From assembly GCF_001612785.1 (NCBI RefSeq), contig NZ_BDBC01000068.1, positions 1-54,007 of the forward strand: 54,007 bases of DNA. The letters are read 5' to 3'. The DNA is from Nocardia beijingensis NBRC 16342. Lineage in GTDB: Bacteria > Actinomycetota > Actinomycetes > Mycobacteriales > Mycobacteriaceae. The translations under genes and the position numbers were made by a program. The notes beneath the pieces were generated by a model. It had not been told where the DNA came from, ran no database searches, and saw only the letters and a program-made list of their open reading frames with translations. Positions 17,334-25,107 of this stretch are shown one piece after another; the stretch's first letter is position 1, and every line of letters starts with the position of its first letter.

Positions 17334-19268
17334 ATGGACGACGAGCAGAACGTGCTGGCCACGGTGTGGCCCGAGGTGGTCACCGAGCTGACCACCGGGT
17401 CGCCCGACGGCGCCATTCCTCCGGTGACCCGAGCACAGCAGGCCTGGCTCAAGCTGGTCAAGCCGCTGACGGTCGCCCAGGGATTCGCGCTGCTCTCCGT
17501 GCCGTCCTCGCTGGCGCAGGAGGCCATCGAGCGCGATCTGCGCGAGCCCATCCTCCGCTCGCTCGGCCGTCGGCTCGGCCCTCAGGTGGAAGGACTCGGC
17601 GTCCGCATCGCCGCCCCGACCACCCCGACGGTCGACCGGCAGAGCAACACACCGCGGCACGCGCGGATGACGAGCAGGCCGGAGCGCCCCCGGGACGGCC
17701 GGGCTCCGGCCGCCTACCCGGGTTCGGAGTTTCCTGGACGCGATGCCTATCCGGGGCCGCGTTATGCACAGCCCACCGACTTCCCCGCGGCGTCCGGGTA
17801 CAACGACGGCTCCGATTACCCGGGCGCCGAATACGGGCAGGACTTCGCCGCGCCGGAGGAGTACCGCCAGCCGGAGTACGCGCACGCCGACTATCCGCCG
17901 CGCGGCGAGTACGCCACGACAGCCGAGCTGCCTTTGAGGTCCGGTCCGGACGCGGCACCGCGTCGCGAACCCGGACTTCCGCCGCGGCGGGAGCCCGCCA
18001 TCCCGCCGGGGCAGGAGTCACTGTTCACTCCCGAGCCGTCGCCGGCCGGTGTGCGCGGCCCGCTGCGCGCGCCGATGCGCGAGACCGCCGACGACGACAC
18101 GGGCCTCGCGCACGACCCGGTGCGCGAGCCGGTGGGTGACCCACGCGGCGAGCAGGACGACGAGCCCGTGGTGAACGTCCGCAACTCGTGGCCCACCTAC
18201 TTCGCCAAGTCGCAGGAATCGCCCGCTCCGTCGACGTCCTCGGCCAGTCTGAATGCGAAGTACACCTTCGAGACCTTCGTCATCGGCGCGTCCAACCGCT
18301 TCGCGCATGCCGCGGCGGTCGCCATCGCCGAAGCCCCCGCCCGCGCCTACAACCCGCTGTTCGTCTGGGGTGCTTCGGGATTGGGCAAGACCCATCTGCT
18401 GCACGCGGCGGGCCACTACGCACAGCGGCTCTTCCCCGGTATGCGGGTCAAGTACGTCTCGACCGAAGAGTTCACCAACGACTTCATCAATAGCCTGCGC
18501 GACGACCGCAAGGTCGCGTTCAAGCGCCGCTACCGCGAAACCGACATCCTGTTGGTCGACGACATCCAGTTCATCGAGGGCAAGGAAGGCATTCAAGAGG
18601 AGTTCTTCCACACCTTCAACACCCTGCACAACGCGAACAAGCAGATCGTCGTCTCCTCCGATCGCCCGCCCAAGCAGCTGGCCACGCTCGAAGAGCGGCT
18701 GCGGACGCGATTCGAATGGGGGCTGATCACCGACGTCCAGCCGCCGGAGCTGGAGACACGCATCGCCATCCTGCGCAAGAAGGCGCGGATGGACCGGCTC
18801 GACGTGCCGCACGACGTGCTCGAGCTGATCGCCAGCCGGGTGGAGCGCAACATCCGCGAACTGGAGGGCGCGCTCATCCGGGTGACCGCCTTCGCCTCGT
18901 TGAACGGCCAGCCGCTCGATCTTCCGCTGGCGGAAGTGGTGCTGCGCGATCTGATGCCGGACACCGCCGCCCTGGAGATCAACGCGGCCACGATCATGGC
19001 CGTCACGGCGGAGTACTTCAACACCACGCTCGAAGAACTCACCGGTCCCGGCAAAGCGCGGCCGCTGGCCCAGGCCAGGCAGATCGCCATGTACCTCTGC
19101 CGCGAGCTGACCGACCTGTCCCTGCCGAAGATCGGCCAGGCGTTCGGCCGCGACCACACCACGGTGATGTACGCGGAGAAGAAGGTACGCAAGGAGATGA
19201 CCGAGCGCCGCCGCGTCTACGACCAGGTGCAAGAACTCACAGCCCGGATCAAGCAGCGCTCCCGCTGA
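17334..19268 (+). CDS. dnaA: Chromosomal replication initiator DnaA
   Basis: A 644-residue DnaA. Domain I is at the N-terminus (DDEQNVLATVWPEVVTEL); a very long linker domain II (about residues 100-300) is rich in Pro/Tyr/Asp/Arg; the AAA+ domain has Walker A GASGLGKTH near 346 and Walker B LLVDDIQF near 405; domain IV carries the DNA-binding signature GRDHTTVMYAEKKVRKEM near 605. ATG 17334 follows GGGGAGGAAACTGC and starts the conserved domain I, so longer frames were rejected. It unwinds oriC, located just downstream. Confidence 0.98.
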   Translation: MDDEQNVLATVWPEVVTELTTGSPDGAIPPVTRAQQAWLKLVKPLTVAQGFALLSVPSSLAQEAIERDLREPILRSLGRRLGPQVEGLGVRIAAPTTPTVDRQSNTPRHARMTSRPERPRDGRAPAAYPGSEFPGRDAYPGPRYAQPTDFPAASGYNDGSDYPGAEYGQDFAAPEEYRQPEYAHADYPPRGEYATTAELPLRSGPDAAPRREPGLPPRREPAIPPGQESLFTPEPSPAGVRGPLRAPMRETADDDTGLAHDPVREPVGDPRGEQDDEPVVNVRNSWPTYFAKSQESPAPSTSSASLNAKYTFETFVIGASNRFAHAAAVAIAEAPARAYNPLFVWGASGLGKTHLLHAAGHYAQRLFPGMRVKYVSTEEFTNDFINSLRDDRKVAFKRRYRETDILLVDDIQFIEGKEGIQEEFFHTFNTLHNANKQIVVSSDRPPKQLATLEERLRTRFEWGLITDVQPPELETRIAILRKKARMDRLDVPHDVLELIASRVERNIRELEGALIRVTAFASLNGQPLDLPLAEVVLRDLMPDTAALEINAATIMAVTAEYFNTTLEELTGPGKARPLAQARQIAMYLCRELTDLSLPKIGQAFGRDHTTVMYAEKKVRKEMTERRRVYDQVQELTARIKQRSR

Positions 19269-19285
19269 CCGTCATCCACACCTGA

Positions 19286-19317
19286 GCACCGCCCCTGACC
19301 TGGGGCGGTGCTTTTTT
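19286..19317 (+). terminator. Rho-independent terminator of dnaA
   Basis: Perfect 10-bp stem GCACCGCCCC / GGGGCGGTGC with a six-base loop, followed by six T. Confidence 0.95.
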
Positions 19318-19322
19318 GTGGG

Positions 19323-19366
19323 TTGTGGATTCCTCGAGGAATCCTTGTGGACTCCTCGAGGAATCC
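19323..19366. repeat. oriC repeat block 1: two tandem 22-bp units
   Basis: Units 19323-19344 and 19345-19366 differ at one base. Each starts TTGTGGA (DnaA-box-like on the - strand) running into an 18-bp palindrome; in unit 1 the palindrome is perfect: GGATTCCTCGAGGAATCC (19327-19344). A forward box-like TTGTCCACC follows at 19373. Confidence 0.93.
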
Positions 19367-19497
19367 ACCGGTTTGTCCACCGATCTGTGCACAGGGCGGC
19401 GCGATCACCCCCGCACGTTCCCTCACAGGGCGAATTCAACAGTTTCCCCAGGCAGACTTGCACACAGCCGCTGACCAGGGGAGTGTCCGGTCCAGCC

Positions 19498-19541
19498 TTG
19501 TGGATTCCTCGAGGAGTCCGTGTGGAGTCCTCGAGGAATCC
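19498..19541. repeat. oriC repeat block 2: two tandem 22-bp units
   Basis: Units 19498-19519 and 19520-19541 have the same layout as block 1 (palindromes 19502-19519 and 19524-19541, centred on CCTCGAGG), starting 175 bp further on. Variation falls at paired positions flanking the central eight bases (GGATTCC...GGAGTCC and GGAGTCC...GGAATCC). A forward box-like CTGTCCACG follows at 19547. Confidence 0.93.
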
Positions 19542-19726
19542 TCGAGCTGTCCACGACTTCGTGCACATGTGTGCACAACCGGGTGAATTCGGTGGAACAA
19601 CTCGAGGAGCGCTCGAGGATGAATCCGGGACAACTACGGAACCTCCACAGACCCCGGGTGTTCATCCTCGAGACACTCAGGCGTCATCCCCACGGCACCA
19701 CGCCCCCTGAACAGCGGTTTCGGCCG

Positions 19727-19760
19727 CAGTCCACAGAATCCACAGCGCCTACTACTACTT
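19727..19760 (+). promoter_or_regulatory. Probable basal unwinding element: tandem DnaA boxes plus DnaA-trios
   Basis: CAGTCCACA (19727-19735) abuts GAATCCACA (19736-19744), then GCGC (19745-19748), then CTACTACTACTT (19749-19760). The same order, DnaA boxes, short GC element, CTA-type trios (3'-GAT repeats on the opposite strand), is the basal unwinding system described in Bacillus subtilis. A pyrimidine-rich AT-richer stretch follows to about 19800. Confidence 0.8.
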
Positions 19761-20152
19761 CAGTTCTTCTCATTAGAGATCTCTCTTCAAAACAGGGTGT
19801 GTGGAAAGTCGGCATAGCGACGCATCTTCGCCATCCGCTCCCGTTTCCGGCAGGGAAGAGCAGGACGGACCAGGAGCCGGAGCACAGTCCTGATCGCGAT
19901 CGCCACACAACGCCCCGCGCTTCGCGGTACGTCCGACTCGATCACCCCTCGCCCGCCGCTTGTCTTCGCTCACGGCTCGGCCGCCAGCGGCACCGGAGGG
20001 TCGGGCTAGGTGCACGTCCCTCGCGCGGGTACGGTTTGATGTCGGTCGCCTGTGCCAGACTTCGAAGGCGGCCGATTCGGCAGGACCCTTTCGAGCACCG
20101 ACACTGACGAGCCGACAACAGATCACGGAACCGGGAGAGGACAGATCGGGCC

Positions 20153-21328
20153 ATGGAGCTTGCAAGCATGAAGTTTCGGGTCGCCCGCGAGGATTTCGCC
20201 GAGTCCGTCGCCTGGGTGGCGCGCAGTCTTCCGTCCCGGCCGCCGGTTCCGGTGCTCGGCGGTGTGCTGCTGGTCGCCGACGAGGACGGGCTGACCGTCT
20301 CCGGCTTCGACTACGAGGTCTCCGCACAGGTGCGCGTCGCGGCCGAGGTCGCGGGACCCGGCCAGGTGCTGGTCTCCGGTCGCCTGCTCGCCGACATCAC
20401 CAAGGCGCTGTCCAACAAGCCCGTCGACGTCTCCGTCGACGGCACCCGCGTGCTGATCACTTGCGGCAGCGCGAAGTTCTCGCTGCCGACCATGCCGGTG
20501 GAGGATTATCCCCAGCTGCCCGAGGTTCCCCAGCAGACCGGCGCGCTGAGTGTGGATGTTTTCGCCGAGGCGGTCGGCCAGGTCGCCGTCGCCGCTGGCC
20601 GCGACGACACCCTGCCCATGTTGACCGGTATCCGGGTCGAGATCGAGGGCGCACAGGTCGTGCTCGCGGCGACCGACCGGTTCCGCCTCGCCGTCCGGCA
20701 CATCGAATGGCAGCCTGCGCGCGCCGATATCGAGACCTCGGTGCTCATTCCGGCCAGGACGCTGTCGGAGGCCGCCAAGACGCTCGGGCCATCGGACGCG
20801 CCCGTTCAGCTGTCCCTCGGCACCGGCGCGGGGTCGGACGGCCTGCTCGGCATCGTGAACGCCGGCCGCAGGACCACCACCCGCCTGCTGGACGCCGAAT
20901 TTCCCAAATTCCGTCAGTTGCTCCCCAAGGAGCACACCTCGATCGCCACCCTGGCCGTCGCCGCGCTCACCGAGGCCATCAAGCGCGTCGCGCTGGTCGC
21001 CGAACGCGGCGCGCAGGTACGGCTGGAGTTCTCCGCCGACGGCCTGCTGCTGTCCGCGGGCGGTGACGACGCGGGCCGGGCGGAGGAGTGGCTGGAGGCG
21101 GATTTCCGCGGCGAATCCCTGACCATCGCGTTCAATCCGGGCTATCTGATCGACGGCCTTTCCGCGCTGCACTCCGACCGGGTCACCTTCGGCTTCACCA
21201 CGCCGAGCAGGCCCGCCGTGCTGTTGCCCGCGTCCGAGGAAGAGCCGGAGGTGCTCGACTCCGGATCCTTCGCGGCGTTGTCGAGCCCGTACATCTATCT
21301 GCTGATGCCGGTCCGGCTCCCGGGCTGA
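20153..21328 (+). CDS. dnaN: DNA polymerase III beta sliding clamp
   Basis: A 391-residue beta clamp with the actinobacterial signatures VPVLGGVLL, GFDYEVSAQV, ISR-type GRDDTLPMLTGIRVEI, ATDRFRLAVR, TTRLLDAEFPKFRQLLP and the C-terminal YLLMPVRLPG end. It encircles DNA and tethers the replicative polymerase. ATG 20153 follows GGGAGAGGACAG; ATG 20168, five codons on, has GGAG nine bases upstream and could also be used. First gene of the rightward dnaN-recF-DUF721 series. Confidence 0.97.
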   Translation: MELASMKFRVAREDFAESVAWVARSLPSRPPVPVLGGVLLVADEDGLTVSGFDYEVSAQVRVAAEVAGPGQVLVSGRLLADITKALSNKPVDVSVDGTRVLITCGSAKFSLPTMPVEDYPQLPEVPQQTGALSVDVFAEAVGQVAVAAGRDDTLPMLTGIRVEIEGAQVVLAATDRFRLAVRHIEWQPARADIETSVLIPARTLSEAAKTLGPSDAPVQLSLGTGAGSDGLLGIVNAGRRTTTRLLDAEFPKFRQLLPKEHTSIATLAVAALTEAIKRVALVAERGAQVRLEFSADGLLLSAGGDDAGRAEEWLEADFRGESLTIAFNPGYLIDGLSALHSDRVTFGFTTPSRPAVLLPASEEEPEVLDSGSFAALSSPYIYLLMPVRLPG

Positions 21329-21455
21329 TCGCCTGTGCACGACCTGGTTTCCGGCGGATCCGCTCCACGTGATCCAGCGCGGGCGAGCGGCGACGACGCT
21401 GGAAACCGCGCAGCGACGTCGGAGGAACCGGTCGCCGCACCGCTGGGGACGCACT

Positions 21456-21464
21456 TTATCCACA
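21456..21464 (+). promoter_or_regulatory. Perfect DnaA box in the dnaN-recF gap
   Basis: TTATCCACA, followed at 21467 by TGTTCCACA (two mismatches). Confidence 0.8.
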
Positions 21465-21571
21465 GGTGTTCCACAGGCGTGAGGCTGGCCGCGCAGTCTG
21501 CGCACGGCGCGGCGGTAACGCGCCGAACTGCGGAAATGCCCGCTTCGACGCAGGCAGGAGCGCGATAGCGG

Positions 21572-22897
21572 ATGTTCGTCCGAGCTCTGTCGCTGCGTGA
21601 CTTCCGCTCGTGGGAGCATGCGGAACTGGAATTATCCCCAGGTCGAACCGTTTTCTTGGGATCGAATGGCAACGGCAAGACGAACCTGCTGGAAGCGATC
21701 GGCTACCTCGCCACACTCGGCTCACATCGGGTGGCTACGGAAGCGCCGTTGATCCGGACCGGGACCGAGCGAGCCCGGATCGGCGCGACGGTGGTCAACC
21801 TCGGCCGCGAACTGCGCATCGATGTCGAGCTCAATCAGGGCAGCGCGAACCGCGCGCAGATCAACCGCTCACCCGTCCGCCGGACCCGGGAGATTCTGGG
21901 GATTCTGCAGACGGTGCTGTTCGCCCCGGAGGATCTCGCGCTGGTTCGCGGCGATCCCGGTGAACGCCGTCGATTCATGGACGAGTTGTGCACAACTCGG
22001 CTGCCCAGACTGGCCGCGGTCCGCAGCGACTACGACCGGGTGTTGCGCCAGCGCTCGGCGCTGTTGAAAACCGCTGGCCGGCAAGCCAGGTCGAAGGCCG
22101 ACCTGAGCACATTGGACGTGTGGGACGGACACCTCGCCGCGCACGCGTCCGTCCTGCTCGCCCAGAGGCTGCGGTTGGTGCACGATCTCGCGCCCTACCT
22201 CGCCCAGTCCTATGCGTCGATCGCCCCCGAATCGCGACCGGCCTCGATCGCCTACCGCAGCGCCGCGCTGCCACCGGAGTTCTCGGATCCGGCCAGGCCG
22301 CCGCGCCCGGAGGACCCCGAGGAACTCGAGGCGATCCTGCTGCGTGAACTCGCCGCCGCGCGACCGAAGGAACTCGAGCGGGGGGTCTGCCTGATCGGTC
22401 CGCACCGCGACGAACTGGATTTGATACTGGGCGATTCGCCCGCGAAAGGGTTCGCCAGTCACGGTGAGTCCTGGTCATTCGCGCTGGCTCTGCGCTTGGG
22501 CGCGTTCGAGCTGCTGCGCGCCACCGGCGCCGAACCGGTATTGCTGCTCGACGACGTGTTCGCCGAGCTCGACCGCCGTCGCCGCGCCGCGCTCGCGGCC
22601 GTGGCCGCCGACGCGGAACAAGTGCTGATCACGGCGGCCGTGCCGGAGGACGTGCCCGCCGAACTCGCCGCGGTGCCGCTGCGCGTCGAGACGGCGGGCG
22701 GCCCTGATGGCCGCGTTTCGCGAATTCTCGCCGAGCACCCGGCAGTCGGCGGCGAACGCCGGCACGACCACGCCATACCTTCGGCAATCGAGCGCGAAGG
22801 CGATCCGGTCACCGATTCGACGGAGCCGCAGGCACCGGAGCCATCCACAGGCGAAGGGCACAGGATCGCCATCCACCGCCCAGGTCCACTACAGTGA
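21572..22897 (+). CDS. recF: DNA replication/repair protein RecF
   Basis: A 441-residue SMC-like ATPase. The N-terminus MFVRALSLRDFRSWEHAELEL and Walker A LGSNGNGKTNLLEAI (about residues 29-43) are diagnostic; the signature-like segment LIGPHRDELDL and Walker B LLLDDVFAELDRRRR follow. It helps load RecA at gaps via RecOR. About 60 C-terminal residues after VAADAEQVLITAAVPED are a low-conservation tail. Gap to dnaN is 243 bp, with DnaA boxes. Confidence 0.97.
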   Translation: MFVRALSLRDFRSWEHAELELSPGRTVFLGSNGNGKTNLLEAIGYLATLGSHRVATEAPLIRTGTERARIGATVVNLGRELRIDVELNQGSANRAQINRSPVRRTREILGILQTVLFAPEDLALVRGDPGERRRFMDELCTTRLPRLAAVRSDYDRVLRQRSALLKTAGRQARSKADLSTLDVWDGHLAAHASVLLAQRLRLVHDLAPYLAQSYASIAPESRPASIAYRSAALPPEFSDPARPPRPEDPEELEAILLRELAAARPKELERGVCLIGPHRDELDLILGDSPAKGFASHGESWSFALALRLGAFELLRATGAEPVLLLDDVFAELDRRRRAALAAVAADAEQVLITAAVPEDVPAELAAVPLRVETAGGPDGRVSRILAEHPAVGGERRHDHAIPSAIEREGDPVTDSTEPQAPEPSTGEGHRIAIHRPGPLQ

Positions 22898-23155
22898 CCT
22901 GTCGTCGGGAACACCGATCGAGTTCTCAACAGCCGAGACCGATTCCCCAACACCTGTGGAAAACTCGTCCGATCATGACTGCGCACGCTCCGTGCGACCT
23001 GATTCAGCAACAGCTGAGCAAGCTGTACGGCTTCGTCGGGAATCCGCCGTTTGGGCGGGGAACAGGCTATTCGGGTGGGTATCCGCGCCAGGCACCGGAC
23101 CGGATTCGCGGCGCTGGCAATCTTGAGCGCCGGCTGGGGACAACTTGATCGAAGC

Positions 23156-23164
23156 TGTGGACAA
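23156..23164 (-). promoter_or_regulatory. Perfect actinobacterial DnaA box before the DUF721 gene
   Basis: TGTGGACAA, reverse complement of TTGTCCACA, 28 bp upstream of the DUF721 start. Confidence 0.75.
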
Positions 23165-23191
23165 ATCATCGGACACGGAGGGATGAGGGTG

Positions 23192-23752
23192 ATGAGCGAT
23201 CCGTCCGGCGAGCCCGAAGCCCCAGGACCGGAACCCGAATTGCGCGGAATCGACCTCGCCCGGCGTGCCTTGGAGGAAGCGCGCGCGGCGGCGCGGGCGA
23301 GCGGGAAATCCGTCGGGCAGGGGCGTTCCTCGCCGCAGCGCAGGCTGCGGTCGGGCGCCCGCAGGCGTACCGGATGGTCGGGCGCGCGCCCGGACGACCG
23401 CGATCCCCAGCCGTTGTCCAAGCTGGCCGGCTCTATCGCGAGAAGTCGTGGCTGGTCGGGGAAGGTCGCCGAGGGCATGGTCTTCGGCCGCTGGGCGGGA
23501 GTGGTCGGCGAGGACATCGCCGCGCACGCCACACCGATGACCCTGAAGGACGGCGTGTTGAGCATCTCGGCCGAATCGACCGCATGGGCGACCCAGCTGC
23601 GCATGTTGCAGAGCCAGATCCTCGCGAAGATCAATGCCGCGGTCGGTCAGGGCGTGGTGACCTCGCTGAAGATCTCGGGTCCCGCCGCGCCGAGCTGGCG
23701 CAAGGGCGAGCGTCATATCAAAGGTCGCGGACCGCGCGACACCTACGGGTAA
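23192..23752 (+). CDS. DUF721 (DciA-like) family protein
   Basis: A 186-residue protein matching M. tuberculosis Rv0004 in position and motifs: GIDLARRALEEARAAARA, an Arg-rich linker, then the DUF721 core WSGKVAEGMVFGRWAGVVGEDIAAHATPM...LSISAESTAWATQLRMLQ and the end GPAAPSWRKGERHIKGRGPRDTYG. DUF721 includes DciA, the helicase operator that works with DnaB in bacteria without DnaC, and the place beside dnaA-dnaN-recF fits. ATG 23192 has GGAGGG at good distance; ATG 23183 and GTG 23189 are alternatives. Confidence 0.93.
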   Translation: MSDPSGEPEAPGPEPELRGIDLARRALEEARAAARASGKSVGQGRSSPQRRLRSGARRRTGWSGARPDDRDPQPLSKLAGSIARSRGWSGKVAEGMVFGRWAGVVGEDIAAHATPMTLKDGVLSISAESTAWATQLRMLQSQILAKINAAVGQGVVTSLKISGPAAPSWRKGERHIKGRGPRDTYG

Positions 23753-23802
23753 TCCACGGTGGCAAGTACCTGATACTTGGTGTTACGTTTATCTGGAAGC
23801 GG

Positions 23803-23818
23803 CGTTTCACGTGGAACG
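23803..23818. promoter_or_regulatory. Weak parS-like site upstream of the alpha/beta hydrolase
   Basis: CGTTTCACGTGGAACG keeps 13 of 16 parS consensus positions and is itself nearly palindromic. Confidence 0.5.
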
Positions 23819-23885
23819 CCCCGGTTCGGCGTGCACGGGAAGCCTTCGGCGTCGGATCGAACGCGTCCGCGCAGAAGGAATCTCG

Positions 23886-24797
23886 ATGACGATCACCACC
23901 TCCGTCGGCCCGTTCCCGGCGACCGCGACCAGGACGGTTCGCCGGGGCGACGTGGAACTCGCGGTCTACGAGTGCGGCAATCCCGAGGGTGTGCCGGTGC
24001 TGCTGATCCACGGCTGGCCCGATACCCACTTGCTGTGGAACAGGGTGGCGGCGCTGCTCGGCGGCCGTCATCGCGTGATCGCCTTCGACAACCGGGGCGC
24101 GGGGAGTAGTTCGGCGCCGGCGGCGGTGGAGGCCTACCGGATCGAAGAGCTCGCGGCCGACGTCCGCGCGGTGATCGCCGCGGTCGCGCCCGGTGAACGG
24201 GTGCACGTCCTCGGACACGACTGGGGGTCGGTGCTCGGGTGGGAGGTGGTGGCCGCCGCGGATGCCGCTTCGGTGATCGCGTCCTTCACCTCGGTGTCCG
24301 GCCCGAATCTGGATTTCCTCGGCGCGTATCTGCGTGGTCCCCTCACGGCGGCGCGGCTGCGCGGCGCGCTGGCCCAAGCCGTGGCCTCGGCCTACACCGT
24401 CGCCTTCCAGATCCCCAAGCTGCCGGATCCGGTACTGCGCGTGTTGGCCGGCCGCTGGCCGCGCTTCCTCGGATTCTTCGACGGTCTCGACCCCGCGCTG
24501 GTGGAGACGGCGCCGACCCTGCGCGCCGATATGCTCAACAACCTGAAGCTCTACCGCGCGAACATCCGGCCCCACCTGCGCCATCCGCGACCGCGGCCGA
24601 TCGAGGTGCCCGTCCAGTTGATCGTGGCCACCGGCGACCGCGCCGTGCGGCCCGTGGCGAACGCCGAGGCCGACCGGTGGGTGCGGCGGCTGAGCCGGGT
24701 CGAGATCCCGGCGCGGCACTGGTCGCCGATCTCACACCCGGCGGACCTGGCGCGCCACACCGCCGCGTTCATCGCCCGGATCGACGCGGCTGTCTGA
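23886..24797 (+). CDS. Alpha/beta hydrolase, EphD-type epoxide hydrolase domain
   Basis: A 303-residue alpha/beta hydrolase. HGWPDTHLLWNRV gives the HGxP oxyanion motif, GHDWGSVLGWEVV carries an Asp nucleophile as in epoxide hydrolases, and the catalytic His is probably in ARHWSPISHP. Flanking segments (VYECGNPEG, FDNRGAGSS, VHVLGHDWGSV, SFTSVSGPN) resemble the N-terminal half of mycobacterial EphD, but EphD's C-terminal SDR domain is missing and the protein ends after the hydrolase fold. ATG 23886 follows AGAAGGAA. It lies between DUF721 and gyrB, where mycobacteria have no gene. Confidence 0.85.
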   Translation: MTITTSVGPFPATATRTVRRGDVELAVYECGNPEGVPVLLIHGWPDTHLLWNRVAALLGGRHRVIAFDNRGAGSSSAPAAVEAYRIEELAADVRAVIAAVAPGERVHVLGHDWGSVLGWEVVAAADAASVIASFTSVSGPNLDFLGAYLRGPLTAARLRGALAQAVASAYTVAFQIPKLPDPVLRVLAGRWPRFLGFFDGLDPALVETAPTLRADMLNNLKLYRANIRPHLRHPRPRPIEVPVQLIVATGDRAVRPVANAEADRWVRRLSRVEIPARHWSPISHPADLARHTAAFIARIDAAV

Positions 24798-25107
24798 TCC
24801 CCGCACTCGAAACGGCCACCTGTCAACGCATCTCTCAGCCCACTTCTGATGGATCGAAACCGGCGGGAGGCGCAACCGAGTCGCCGAATTCCGATTTCTC
24901 GCATCCACGCCGCCGTGAGGGGTGTCGGAGGTGGGTTGTAAGTTGGCTGTACCAGTAGGATGGTGACGTAACTAGCGGCGATACCTTCGGCGCGTTCCGC
25001 ACAGTCCGCGCGTGGACCCTAATTCTTCAGCAGGCATCACCAGGGCCCCACGTGTGCTGTCCGATCGCTCTATGCCGGGATCAGCAAGTAAGGAGAGCTA
25101 CCGACCA
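24798..25107. other. Region upstream of gyrB
   Basis: 310 bp without a gene. A candidate -10 TAGGAT (24956-24961) with TTGTAA 14 bp upstream is visible but the spacing is short; the frame from 25012 into gyrB adds 32 residues absent from other GyrB N-termini. The gyrB ribosome site is AAGGAG at 25089-25094. Confidence 0.5.

Larger units (their letters stand above)
19269..20152. other. oriC: oriC: dnaA-dnaN intergenic origin of replication
   Basis: An 884-bp spacer with no gene. Left to right: TCATCCACA (19272); dnaA terminator (19286-19317); 22-bp repeat pair (19323-19366) followed by TTGTCCACC (19373) and CTGTGCACA (19385); a 130-bp spacer; second 22-bp repeat pair (19498-19541) followed by CTGTCCACG (19547) and TGTGCACAA (19570, reverse TTGTGCACA); further CTCGAG sites to 19672; abutting boxes CAGTCCACA and GAATCCACA (19727-19744); trio element (19749-19760); and an AT-richer stretch to about 19800. 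DnaA boxes on both strands between dnaA and dnaN mark the chromosomal origin in actinobacteria. Confidence 0.92.

Noticed and set aside
19318..19680. CRISPR array in the dnaA-dnaN spacer
   Set aside because: The repeats are 22-bp units directly abutting in two pairs without spacers, and no cas genes are present.
20123..21619. Long - strand frame opposite dnaN
   Set aside because: Shadow of dnaN codon bias; its product has no motif and dnaN is certain.
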